Origin: Cepaea nemoralis
Taxonomy: Eukaryota > Mollusca > Gastropoda > Stylommatophora > Helicidae
DNA: 64,000 nt
Assembly: GCA_014155875.1 (NCBI GenBank)
Contig: JACEFZ010014597.1
Location: 620,553-684,552, forward strand
Direction: 5' to 3'
In this document: in pieces, positions 31,550 through 41,932 of the stretch
Position numbering within the stretch: the first letter of the stretch is position 1
How the letters are laid out: each line of letters starts with the position of its first letter
Notes under the pieces: model-generated
What the model was told of the DNA's origin: nothing
Seen by the model: the letters and a program-made list of their open reading frames with translations, nothing else
Databases searched by the model: none
Position numbers and translations under genes: made by a program

Positions 31550-31700
31550 CAGGGTGTTTGTAAAGTCTCACTACACTTTGTATGTAGAACAGCTGTTTGT
31601 TGGAGATGGAGAGTATGCTTTTCGTCTTGAAAACGGAAACCGTACTCTCCAACAAACAGCTGTTCTATTCAAAGTGTAGTGAGACTTTACAAACACCGTG
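31550..31700. mobile_element. Mariner-like palindromic MITE
   Basis: 151 bp between TA dinucleotides (31548-31549, 31701-31702). The left end CAGGGTGTTTGTAAAGTCTC pairs with the right end. The inverted repeats run about 65 bp each way, to a short centre. TA duplication and the CAGGGTG end are typical of Tc1/mariner-type elements. No transposase. Confidence 0.9.
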
Positions 31701-31798
31701 TAGTATCAGTCATCTGTACTAGAAGGCCATCACAAGTGATAAAATGGACGTTGCGGTCAACGCCTTGGTCAGCTTACAATCACTACTAGTAGCTGTTG

Positions 31799-31975
31799 CT
31801 AGTGGGTGCAGCGGTTAGTACGTCACGCTGACAATGGACGTCAGCACGGCCAGATAAGGGTTTGATGCCAGCTCTCGCCGTTCGCTACACGAGGGAAAGA
31901 CTGACCACCTATTTCTCTGTGCACCCAAGCCTACAAACATGTGATATCCTGATACTTCACATACTCACATATGAT
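31799..31975 (+). mobile_element. SINE4 copy
   Basis: tRNA-like head GTGGGTGCAGCGGTTAGTAC (box A), AGGGTTTGATGCCAGC (box B), then CGAGGGAAAGACTGACCACC and TGTGCACCCAAGCC. Confidence 0.75.
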
Positions 31976-32065
31976 GTTTCGATGTTTTCATCACCTCTAT
32001 CTAGATCCGTCCTTTTCATGTTTCCGTTTCCCAGAACCGAGATCTTTGTTTTGTGTGTTCGCTGA

Positions 32066-32466
32066 AGTATAGTAAAGTAAAGCAACCTATACTAAAGTTT
32101 AAAAAATAAGTAACGTAAAGTAAAGCACCGTAACGTATAGTAAAGTCAAGAAAGTAAGGTAAAGTAACGTAAATTTAAAGGTTAGTTGCATATCCTTTAC
32201 AGCACACTGCAGTCAACACCAGCATTTTTTGCTGTTGTGATCTCTAGGCAAGTTTATTTTTAGTAGTTTGCCATTGCTTTCTGAACGACCGGCAGCCGCA
32301 CCATTTCGTAGAAAACCAACGCATGGTGGTCTGCTGCCAAATCTCCCCCAGCTGTGTTTCGAACGCGGGTATGCGAGATTACGAACTGCGCCCTTAACCC
32401 CTTTGCAACGGAGCCGGCGTAAAGTACCGTAAAGTAACGTAACTTAATGTAACATAAAGTAAAGGA
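32066..32466. repeat. GTAAA/GTAAC pentamer array split by SINE2
   Basis: Impure AAGTA/ACGTA pentamers at 32066-32177 and 32418-32466, with a reverse SINE2 in between. Confidence 0.85.
32187..32417 (-). mobile_element. SINE2 copy inside the pentamer array
   Basis: TGCATATCCTTTACAGCACA, GTTTGCCATTGCTTTCTGAA, GTTTCGAACGCGGG (box B, rc) and CCTTTGCAACGGAG (head end). Confidence 0.9.
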
Positions 32467-32694
32467 CCCCTGTACACGCCTTAAGACGTATTGTGTATAT
32501 GGTGCAAGGCTCGTATATCCCAATTGGCTCTCAGATGCCATCGTGGCCGGAAGGTTACCAGTGCTAGCTCTTAAACTGCCTTCGCGCTGATAGCATGGCA
32601 ACAGGTTAATTCCCTACACTGGTCACTTGCAAGTAAACTTTTGAGTTCTCGTCAAATTACTGAACGTGAAATTGGCTAATCAACCAAGTTGTGA

Positions 32695-32768
32695 GTGCCA
32701 GGAAACGAACCCACAACCCTTTGGAAGGTAAAGCAGGCTGGAGCAAGCACTTCGCCACGAAGATCACC
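32695..32768 (-). mobile_element. tRNA-like SINE head (SINE1-like)
   Basis: The minus strand reads CGTGGCGAAGTGCTTGCTCC and GTGGGTTCGTTTCC. No SINE1 body follows. Confidence 0.5.
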
Positions 32769-33475
32769 GCCACCCCCAAATCTACGACGGGGCTTCAAAT
32801 GAAAACCTTAAATGTTGTTTGACTCTTTGTCTTGTCCAGACAGGTGGAAATCACGTGGGGCTAGGTCTGTCCGTACAGGGATAAGGTACGCACTGAAAGT
32901 GGAGGTCTTCGATGAGGTTCAACCTTTCCACGGGCAGTTAAAGGGAGGAGGGTGGTGGTGGGAGTGAGCATTGTCAAGTTGCAAAAGGACACCTTTACTC
33001 AGAAGTCCACACCGCTTGGAGTTGATTGTAGGTCGAAACTTCCTACTACACTCATAGGACTTGCTGGACTGACACGCATGAATCACCATACTGGACCTTC
33101 ATTCCACGATGGATCTCTGTAGATCTCACACCTTCATGAACAAAACAAAACAAAAAACGGATAGCAGAACGCTGCTCCTCCTTGGTGCATGTCAAAAGTG
33201 GAGCGGCCATCTTTAAACTGTCCTTATGATGTCACCGTGTTCGTCCGCACCGCGATGTCACGTGCTTAACACTGTTGATATTCTTAACAATATTGACATG
33301 TTAGACAATGGTATGGTTATTGTAATTTCTATCACACTTTTAAGGTTTTCATTTGAAGCCTCTCGTATTTAAATCATATAATTGTGTGTAATATAATATA
33401 ATGTAAATATAATGTAAATGTATGGCTTAGCTGTTCGAAACCATCACGTTGGTGTCATTGAAGAACAGTTTACTG
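32769..33475. other. No recognised feature
   Basis: Nothing identifiable. Confidence 0.4.
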
Positions 33476-33720
33476 CATATCCTTTACAGGACGTCGCAGA
33501 ACGTCATATCCTTTACAGGACGTCGCAGCATTGTTTGGCTGTTTTGTGATTCCTGGACAAGGTTACATTTAGTAGTTTGCCATTGCTTTCTGAACGATCA
33601 GCACTCATTCCATTGTATGGAAACCAACGCAAGTGGGTCTGCTTATAAATCACCTGCAGTCGTGTTTCGAACGCAGTATTCGGGATTTCAAATTGCAATC
33701 TAACACCATCGCCAGAGAGC
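33476..33720 (-). mobile_element. SINE2 copy with duplicated 3' end
   Basis: CATATCCTTTACAGGACGTC occurs twice (33476 and 33506); the rest is a standard SINE2 to CCATCGCCAGAGAGCC. Confidence 0.88.
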
Positions 33721-34160
33721 CGGTCATGGACGAAAACGCACCCACGTCAACATCTGGCGATATCAAGGTGCCTAAACTCAAGTTACCTCTTTCTCAACTA
33801 TTGACTTTCGTACGGGCGTTTGTATACTCACACAATCTATCGATTCGTTAGAATGACGTCAGTAACTCAAGTTTAATTGACTACACGTCAATTTCCGATC
33901 CAAGGGTTGTGTTTCCTTGCCCTTGAGTCAGCAGACATCAGTCAACGTATATGACGTACACTCGAACTCGGGACGGGCACCAGCTGTTGGGTGTCGGGAT
34001 CTACGGGGTGTTTACGATGTGGTAATTTCTGCCGGGAGCGTCTGGTTACAAAGGTTCTCTCGTGTAGGCATATTCTCCCGGGCATCAGCTCGGTTAGCTG
34101 GCATTGTTTATGCTTGTCTGACAGGCATTGACAGAATGTATGTTCTCTCTTTCAGAATCT
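33721..34160. other. No recognised feature
   Basis: Nothing identifiable. Confidence 0.4.
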
Positions 34161-34161
34161 T

Positions 34162-34259
<98 letters not shown>

Positions 34260-34260
34260 G
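34161..34260. repeat. (GT)n-(GA)n compound microsatellite
   Basis: GT 34161-34186 followed by GA 34187-34260. Confidence 0.97.
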
Positions 34261-35089
34261 AGATATAATGTCTTGATCTCAAGTCAGCCTTGGGTTTAAC
34301 AAATTCCAAACAAAACGTAGGTTTGGACAATACAAAACTGAATGTCAGAAAATGGAAAAGTTGTTAATGTGGTAGAAAACATGTTGTATTATAATCCACT
34401 GACAATATTTCGGCGATATATAAGTCCATAGCATATACGAGACGTCGTTTAAGACTATTAATCATCCCTTGACATTTAATCAGTTTATAAGTCATTTATT
34501 GAATTGTGTCCTGGCAAAGCGGGGAGTTTAGTGAAAGTAAATACATTGAGTGACGTAATATTCTGTTGTGATAATTTGGCCGTGTCCAGCGTGTGCCGCG
34601 TGGTCTGGTGTTTACACACACGCTTTACACGCCAGTGATCCGGGGTTTGTTTCCGGGTCCGGTCAAGGATATGCACTACTGACGAGCTCAAACGAGAGCG
34701 TAACTCGAGTCTAGTGCTTCAATATTGACGTGGATAGGCCTTAGGTTCATACCAGAATACGATCAGCGTTGCCAGTCTCAAATCCCGAAACAAGCAAATA
34801 AATCAAAGAAAATACACATTAAAGGACCGCAGTTATAGCAGATAGTCAGACCCTACAACCCCTCTGTGCTTCCCCTGGGTGCTTGCACATGGCTCGAAAT
34901 CACACAGCTACAAGCAGAACGAGGCTGTAACCCAGCGTAGTCCATGAGGCATCAATTGTCAGTAATTGCCAAACGTGGTCAGAGGGAAACGAACTATTGT
35001 AAACCAGCGTCGACCTAATAGGCGCTATTAATACGCCACCAGGCTGCTGAGGTTTATGGTAGTATTAACTACTACCGCAGATTACCGGT
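34261..35089. other. No recognised feature
   Basis: A weak tRNA-like segment (CGTGGTCTGGTGTTTACACA, 34598) could be a decayed SINE. Confidence 0.3.
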
Positions 35090-35995
35090 GGAGTGTGCAT
35101 TATGGCTCTGGGGTAATGACGGTTGGCGCTTCCGGTGAGTGTTTGTCTTATAGTTTGTCTAGCGCGTTCTCTAATGTTTGATTCTTGCGGGACACCCTCC
35201 TTCTTGAATCCCTGGACAAAATCTGAGAAGTGTACATGCTTGAATACATCTGTCAAAATGACAGAGGACAAGTTATACATGCGCAGGGTCATAATAACAT
35301 TGGTTCGGGAATGCAGGGATTGGTCGACAGGTTGTACTGATGGGAGGTGCAACAACTGATTGACGACAATTCGCGGCCAGGTGATGTAATCATCTATCCG
35401 GATGGCTCTGTGCTTAGAGGTGAAAGATGTGTCTGGGGGTTTGTGGTCAATGTTGGTGGACGGTGTTTGATTAAAGGAGATCCTGGCAAATGGTACCGCA
35501 ACGTCTAGTCTGAGAATGAGGTAGAGGCAGTCACAGCGGCGTTCCACTGACTGGAGGACAAACCGCACACGCATGTCGTGAGTGTAATGGACTCACAAAG
35601 TATGATGAGAAACGTGAAGACAGGCAGGCTTCAGGCAGACTTCCATTCAACAATCAAAATCAGAACATGCTGGTGTGGTGGGAAACGAGCAAGCGGATAC
35701 TGGCTGAGTCTGCACCGCCGGTGTGGTATTGCTAAATGATAAGACATACGTGATCAGGGCTCTTTTGTCATCGTGTGTATAGTGCAGACGAACAGTTAGA
35801 TCATCACGGCCTGGAGAGAATGGTGGCGCACAGAGTGACCAGAGGATCTGACAAACACTCGGGACTCCGAAGAAGGGCCAGACAAACACATAATCAGATT
35901 CACTGGTGCCATTAGTGTTGGGACTCCTGGCTGATTGTTGAAGATGAGGACGGAGCACGCATGGGAATGTCCTGAGTGCTATGATGTCGGTTCTT
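35090..35995 (+). pseudogene. LINE-J RNase H domain and C-terminus
   Basis: Plus-strand readings give YPDGSVLRGERCVWGFVV (first catalytic Asp), NEVEAVTAAFHWLED (catalytic Glu), HVVSVMDSQSMMRNVKTG (third acidic residue, DSQS), then GKRASGYWLSL and VTRGSDKHSGLRRRARQ. This is the normal order of a retroelement RNase H and tail. Stops and frameshifts show it is dead. A 169-codon frame on the other strand (35065-35574) is its shadow. The tail matches the fragment at 6585-6915. Confidence 0.8.
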
Positions 35996-36029
35996 GACTC
36001 GACTACTTCTGGATTTTATGGCGGATTGT

Positions 36030-36190
36030 TGAAACTTAGGTTCCCATCATCATCTCATCTCGTTCCTCTTGTGCCTCGCGGTGTCGAGGTGAAGCATAAG
36101 CAGCGAGAGAGTGCCCGTTTATGGGCTTCATATATTGAGATTGTCATGGACTCTGTATTCCCACTGTCCATCGTTTACATGGTCGGCATC
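36030..36190 (+). repeat. Repeat family R6 copy
   Basis: CGCGGTGTCGAGGTGAAGCA...GCAGCGAGAGAGTGCCCG...CCATCGTTTACATGG. A second copy at 39075-39225 ends at the same point. Confidence 0.75.
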
Positions 36191-36191
36191 G

Positions 36192-36475
36192 TAGGTCGGC
36201 ATGGCCGTATGGATAAGAACACGTGTTCTTAAACATCCGGTGTGCTGATGCCGAGGCAAGGGGTTAAACCCTTACACCGGGCAGTTGGACTAAAATGTTT
36301 GCCTCTCTTCCTTGACTTAGTCACGTAAATTACAAGTACCTCTGAAGTCGGAGTGGGTTCGCCTGATGGCGAAGAACACTGTTATTAAGGAAAGCTCATC
36401 CACTGGCAAAAATCAGTCCAGTGCACTAAAGGCAGTATCACGTGTATGAACTACGCTTGAGTTCAAAGTGCGAAC
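36192..36475 (+). mobile_element. SINE3 copy, near full length
   Basis: GTCGGCATGGCCGTATGGAT (box A), GGGTTAAACCCTTACACC (box B), TACAAGTACCTCTGAAGTCG, and CGCTTGAGTTCAAAGTGCG at the end. Confidence 0.92.
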
Positions 36476-36544
36476 GCAAAAAACAAAAAGAAGTTGACAA
36501 ATTCTGACTTTCCACAAGATGTGAACATCTAAGAAAACTGCCTC

Positions 36545-36780
36545 ATAAACTGTATCATGTCTGGGAAACTGAACTATTTTAGCCATATTAAAGGTCACGG
36601 TGGCTTGGGAAGGACAGTGATGGAATGCTTGGTTCCTGGTCAAGGAGGCAGGAGTCCTCCAGCACGAGGATGGATGCAGGATGTCGCAGACACCTTTGGC
36701 GTGAGGGTGCTTGAGGCAGGTGAAGTGGCCAGAGATCAGCACACATTTATATGGGACATGATGAGAGCGGTGTCCTGCAC
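36545..36780 (+). pseudogene. LINE C-terminal tail
   Basis: The frame reads GKLNYFSHIKGHGG...GLGRTVMECLVPGQGG...RGWMQDVADTFGV, equivalent to KLKYFDHL...LERTTMEG...RRWVQDVADYPQ at 59548-59994. This is the conserved end of a LINE ORF2. Confidence 0.85.
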
Positions 36781-36814
36781 AGTTTTTGCTATATGAGGAT
36801 GATGTAAATGTCTA

Positions 36815-37220
36815 TATTTTTTTTCTTCTGTCTCTTTCTCACCCTGCCTATCCGTCATTTGTTCGTCTGTTTCTGTCTATCTGTTCGCCTGTGTGTCTGA
36901 CTATCTGTCCTTCCGGCCATTTTGTCACCCTATTTTTTCCGTCTGTCTTGTTTCCCTGTTCGTTCGTCCATTTTATAACGTTGACCGCCCGTCCGTCTGT
37001 TATGTTTCTCTATCAATCTGTCAGCTTACCTGTTCGCCTGTCTGTCTTGGCTATCATACACTACCATGCCACGTTTGTCTGTCCATCTAGCTGCCTGTCT
37101 GTGTCTTGGCTATCATAAACTGCCATGCCACGTCTGTCTGCCTATCATAAACTGCCATGCCACGTCTGTCTGCCTATCTAACTGCTTGTCTGTGTCTTGG
37201 ATATCATAAACTACATGCCA
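36815..37220. repeat. GTCT-rich stretch with 37-bp tandem repeats
   Basis: CTATCATAAACTGCCATGCC followed by ACGTCTGTCTG is repeated about three times (37106-37215). The preceding sequence is impure CTGT/CCGT. Confidence 0.75.
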
Positions 37221-37436
37221 CGTCTGCCATACACTACAAGCCATAAAATAAGTCTGCAGTTATTGATGTTTATCGATCCACCTGTTGGAGCTAGCTGTAA
37301 ACTGGAACATTAACAACGTTATCGCGGCGTGCGTGTTAAGTCACATGTTGTTATTCATAGTTATCGCAGCATTCAAAGCCGTAGATAACCTTAGTGGACG
37401 CGGCCGGTCATCAGTTATCCATTTCCTGACAATTCT

Positions 37437-38706
37437 TCTTCTTTCGTTGAAATATGTCTATAACTGCAATGTTGTCTCTTGTATGAATTTAACTGTCTTT
37501 TTTAGTTCACACAGCGGTCCATAGAGTTTATCTTCCACTGTCGTCTCTGTAGACCAGAAAGTTTGCCTAGATATGTTATATTTTGGGCAGTCTGCTCTGC
37601 TGTCTGCGACGCCAATCAACATGTGCACATGTCTGTTTCACCAATCTTGAATTTTGTGTACGTGTAGTTGCGTAATCTATTGTGTCCTGTTCTGAGGCGC
37701 AGAATAATGACTTGTTCTGGTCTTTCCATAACGTGGTAGTCATTTTGAGCAGGTTTTGGTGACTTTCTGACTAATTTGATCATTCTTTTCTTTTGGTGGT
37801 ATGTAACGGGCACATCAGGCATTTCTTTTGCACCTTCCTTAGCCAATCGATCAGCTCTGTCGTTTCCGGGTATTCCAAAGTGGGATGGTATCCACTGTAT
37901 GGTTACCTTATGCTGACTGCTAAGTTTAGAAAGTAGTGCCCTTAGTACTGGCAATTTCTCAGACAGGAGCGCCTCGAGTACTGATTTTGCATCTGTCAAT
38001 AGCACCACAGGTTGCGTACCATTGCTGATATTTAGTAATTTCTCTGTTGCTATCTTGATTGCCTCAATTTCAGCATCATAGTTATGGCAGTACTTTCCTG
38101 TCGGTACTCTGGCTGTGCCCCTAGTATTATTTGGGTATTCTATGTACACTCCCACTCCTCCATTTCGAACAGCATTTTGTGCTGACCCATCTGTGTAGAC
38201 TCGGATCCAGATGTCCTGTGGGTATTCTTCATCAAGGAAGCTGAGAGTGGCTGTTCTGCGCTGCACACTGTTCTGTTCTTCCTTGTCAAATATTCCTCTC
38301 ACTTTTGTCTGGATTTGTAGTGACAGTCTGTGTTCATCTTTTCATGGAGTTCGCTCTGGAATAGTTGTTAGGGGGATACCAACTGTGGGCAGATCGGTGG
38401 TTTCTCTGCAGAGTCGTTTGGCCTGGTGGATAAAACTACTTTTCAACCGCCCATAACAAGGTTTTCAAATCTGTTCTTCATAGGGTGGCCTGGCAAGCTG
38501 AGGAACTTTTCTTCTTGTATTAGCGTTTTCGTATCTCTGCGCTCTCTCAGTGCTTGTGTCCTCCCCATCTTCTCAACAAGTGTGTAATCATATATCTTAC
38601 AGTTCCTTTGAGGGCAGGCTGGGCGTGAGTGAATTGGTTGTGGACCTGTGTGGGATAAAAGGCAGAAAAGAACGAACAAACGAACTTTATTTATAAGAGC
38701 TAACAA
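37437..38706 (-). mobile_element. LINE-E copy, 3' part
   Basis: Runs on the minus strand from about 38706 through the RNase H frame (37616-38302) to the 3' end at 37445, which closes with a short (GAA)n tail (37437-37447). It shares its last 120 bp with 19912-20036 and 59158-59280. The upstream part (38303-38706) has only broken frames. Confidence 0.8.
37616..38302 (-). pseudogene. LINE-E RNase H domain
   Basis: A 228-codon frame. RVYTDGSAQNAVRNGGVGVY contains the first catalytic Asp; NYDAEIEAIKIATEKL the catalytic Glu; VVLLTDAKSVLEAL the third Asp; IQWIPSHFGIPGNDRADRLA the His and final Asp. All four acidic residues of an RNase H domain are visible. The tail RTGHNRLRNYTYTKFKIGETDMCTC is the start of the usual cysteine motif; the stop right after it (TGA) interrupts a reading that continues in frame, so the copy is probably dead although the domain itself is intact. 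The enzyme would remove RNA from the RNA/DNA hybrid during LINE retrotransposition. It is the C-terminal domain of a polyprotein and has no start of its own. Confidence 0.9.
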
Positions 38707-38745
38707 GTGGGCACGCAGGCCCGTCTAACATTCTGCTCTTGGTAT
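38672..38745 (-). repeat. Repeat R5 copy
   Basis: GAACAAACGAACTTTATTTA...GTGGGCACGCAGGCCCGTCT...CATTCTGC. Confidence 0.85.
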
Positions 38746-39074
38746 CTCTGGATTTTGATACATTATTTCATTTATAGATTATTTTTTAGGCTTGTCTTAA
38801 ACAAGAAGAAGAAGAATGTATTACCACAATGCAACATTAAATTGAATGGGAACGTTGTTAATTAGGCGAATCGCTGCAACTACCCTGGGCCTGTCGTAAC
38901 ATATGATGGGAGATGGAGGTGCCTTGTAGAGATTAGACATAAATCGCCATTGCAAAAGTATCCTTTTGCCAGATGGAAAACATATCCACAAGAAAGACGC
39001 AACCGTTTACATAAGCAATCCATGTCTGTAATTATGTTTATTATATTTAAGTTTTCCGGATAAGTATTCTTGTA
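38746..39074. other. No recognised feature
   Basis: Nothing identifiable. Confidence 0.4.
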
Positions 39075-39225
39075 TTCATCTCGTCTCATCATGTTCCTCT
39101 TGTACTTTGCGGTGTCGAAGGTGAAGCATAAACAGCGGAAGAGTGCCCATTTATGGACTTCGTGTATCGAGATTCCCATGGACTCTGCAATTGCCTCTGC
39201 CCATCGTTTACGTGACCGGCCAGCC
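39075..39225 (+). repeat. Repeat family R6 copy
   Basis: TTGCGGTGTCGAAGGTGAAG...CAGCGGAAGAGTGCCCA...CCATCGTTTACGTGACCGG. Confidence 0.75.
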
Positions 39226-39252
39226 TCCTTTTTCTGCTGTCACTAGGTCTGT

Positions 39253-39322
39253 ACATGAGTTGCATGTCCTGTGAAGGACGTAGCAGTCAACACCAGCATT
39301 TTGGCTGTTCGTGATTTCTTCA
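39253..39322 (-). mobile_element. SINE2 3' fragment
   Basis: TGTCCTGTGAAGGACGTAGC...ACACCAGCATTTTGGCTGTT, only the 3' end. Confidence 0.75.
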
Positions 39323-39570
39323 TTTCTGATTTTCTCTCTTCTTGTGACATTAAGTATTCTTCTCAGGAATCTCTTGGCTGTTGTTGTAATTTTGTTCCCC
39401 TCTTTTTCTGTCATTGTCCAGGCTTGGCATTGGTAGCATAGAATTGGTAGGAAGATTGTGTTGTAGAGTGCTTTCTTGGTATCTATTGATACATATTTGT
39501 TCTTTAGTATTGGTATCCTTTGTCCAATGAGTTGATTTGCTTTATGTTTTCGTTGTTTATGTTTTTGTTC
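39323..39570 (-). pseudogene. LINE reverse transcriptase C-terminal fragment
   Basis: The minus strand encodes KKALYNTIFLPILCYQCQAW and WTMTEKEGNKITTTAKRFL then RRILNVTRREKIRNEEI, the conserved post-palm region of LINE ORF2. It fits the family of the fragment at 3776-4930. Confidence 0.8.
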
Positions 39571-40435
39571 GCCTTCAGGGGACTCGGGTTCGAATTCTCG
39601 GTAATGTGCGGTTTTTTTTTTTCTGTAGGGGGCAAAAAGAAAACCATAACCTGCACAGCTCGCGGCTGACTGCAGTGGCCAGGCGGCCTTAATCCCTCTG
39701 GCCCAAGATCATCCTGTTACTACACCGCAAGGTATTATAGGCAGTAGGTGACAGTTTTGACAGACACAGATTTTATAGTACGTTTTTTTTTTTTGCCCCA
39801 ATATAAACATCCATATCTCAGTAACCAACTGAGGGAAAATTATGAGATTTAGTATATAACCTTATCATTATGTCCACCCAACAAAAAAATTTTTGTTCTG
39901 GAGATTTTACAGCAGATTTCAAAGTTTGTTTATATGCGGTATATAATTTACGGGTCTTAGATGAAATTCATAATTTTAAATGTATTACAGCGTAGCCAGA
40001 CAATCAGCGCTCAGTGTTGAATATTGTTCGTTTTTTCACGGGATTGGCCTAATGCCAACTACCCGCGTTGTTTAAACTAGGACTATTCATTCAGAGGTGT
40101 CTCAAAATGTGGGTTATTTCATGAAACCTGATTAATATGTTTTTTTTTGTTTTTTTTTTTAAATCTTACCACTTATCGCTAACATTGAAATGTGTGAATA
40201 TTTTCCAATGGGATTGAATGCGAAATTATACACTTCAAAGAATCGCTATGAAGTTGTACACATATTTTTGTCAAGGAGCTGATCGCAGGAAACTGTTTTA
40301 TACTATTACAACTTCCGAAAAAAGAACAATGCATTGCATTGGGTTTGAGTAAACGGTCATTTCGTCGACAGCTTTGACAAAGATGTCATAAGGCGAGCTA
40401 TTATAAAAATGCTTTAAAAAGTCGCTTGATATACG
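39571..40435. other. A/T-rich stretch, no recognised feature
   Basis: Contains T runs (39609, 39784, 40141); no frame or repeat match. It may include the 5' part of the transposon at 40.7 kb. Confidence 0.4.
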
Positions 40436-40657
40436 ACAGGGTCGACTTCATTGCACCGGGTTCTATCCCATCATGGCCCGGTCTCTTTCCGCAGCGCGGA
40501 AAGCATCGAACAAAGCACGAACTCCACAGCTCTAGCGACGACCCACAGAAGTCTCCGAAAAATTTAACTCGTGAACCAAAGGATGCGGCCTGGAATCTAA
40601 CCCACGACCTCTGGAGCCCGAGTCAAAAGGCTTTACCACTTCGCCACGGAGACTCCT
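40436..40657 (-). mobile_element. SINE1 copy, full length
   Basis: GACAGGGTCGACTTCATTGC at the 3' end; ACGACCTCTGGAGCCCGAGT and TTCGCCACGGAGACTCC at the tRNA head. Matches 6029-6252 closely. Confidence 0.92.
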
Positions 40658-40699
40658 AAAATTATAAACATTTTGGATTTTATATCCAGGATTATCCAG

Positions 40700-41650
40700 C
40701 ATTATAAAAATGCTGGATGCCAAAGAAACAGTGACTGTAAGAAAACTTAGGGTTTGGTTCAGAAAGAACAATAACATAGAGCTATCCAAAACAACTTTGT
40801 GGAAAATTATAAGGACATTATCTTCACTATTTGAAAGTACAAGGGCGGTAGAAATAATCTTTGCGAGCAACCGCATTTAGGAGCCATGAGAAGCAGATAC
40901 CTACGTGACATAAGAGAAATGCGCAAAGAAAATTATGGCATAGTGTGTTTGGATGAAATGTGGATCAATGCGCACCTCACAAGTGATAAGGAATGGCAAT
41001 CAGTGGATGGACAGATAAAGCGATATGTGCCCAGTAGTATAGGACAATTTTGGTCATGGCCCATGCTGGTAATATGCATAATGGCTTACAACAGAATGCT
41101 GGGCTCGTGTTCGTATCAAAGCATACAGACAATAGGGAGTATCATAATAAGATGAATGGTAATGTATTTAGAGATTGGCTCGAGAATACTGTGCTTCCAT
41201 CCCTATTTAGACCGTCGTGTCCAATTATGGACAATGCATGATATCAATGTTGTTGCCCAAGAAGACAAAATACGTGCAGCATCGAGCACAAAGGGAGCTA
41301 ATAAAGATATGACTCCGAATGGAAAACATACCATTTCCAGAAACGTATTTATAGCTAGAATTGTTGTCCATTGTAAAACAGACGCCAAAAAGCTAGAAAT
41401 ATCAAATCGACAAGTTGATAGAAGAGCATCGTCATGGGTGCTTGAGACTTCCGCCGTACCATTCTCATTTTAACCCTATATGTGTGGGCTAAAATTAAAG
41501 GACAGGTGGCAGCTGACAATACTATATTCAAATTGTCTGACGTCAGGATACTAATCCAGTCTGCGCTATTAAATATTGATAAAAGTTACTGGAAATATAT
41601 GAGGACCATGTGTTGAAAGAGGAAGAGGATTATTGGAGAAAGGATGGATT
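40700..41650 (+). pseudogene. IS630/Tc1/mariner-like DDE transposase, inactivated
   Basis: Reading across frames gives an N-terminal helix-turn-helix-like part (VTVRKLRVWFRKNN...LSKTTLWKI), then YLRDIREMRKENYGIVCLDE with the first catalytic Asp and MWINAH, FRDWLENTVLPSL, and PIMDNA with the second Asp. PYHSHFNPI follows, where the third acidic residue should come. There a 2-bp loss removes the acidic codon and shifts the frame into VWAKIKGQVAAD. Further frameshifts separate the other blocks. The family cuts and pastes DNA at TA sites; terminal inverted repeats were not located. Confidence 0.8.
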
Positions 41651-41888
41651 GAATTTTATGCAACCGAGAGCAGTCATCAACCTACTCGAATCGTCCGACA
41701 CAGATTAAGGTCTCAGCAGATCGCAGACCTTAATCCACGTGCACTGGGATATTTTGCTACAAATATTCAGAAGAATTGCAGGCCCTAAACATTACAGCAT
41801 CAGCATAATGTCAATAGCAACAGTTTGTATTCCACAGTGATGAATTTTCAATTCCGCAAGCCCTCAGCGGTGACAAACAACTGTATTG

Positions 41889-41889
<1 letters not shown>

Positions 41890-41931
<42 letters not shown>
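41890..41931. repeat. (CA)n microsatellite
   Basis: About 20 repeats. Confidence 0.97.

Positions 41932-41932
<1 letters not shown>

Noticed and set aside
35065..35574. 169-codon minus-strand frame
   Set aside because: It is the antisense shadow of a LINE RNase H domain read on the plus strand (DGSVLRGERCVWGF, DSQSMMRNV).
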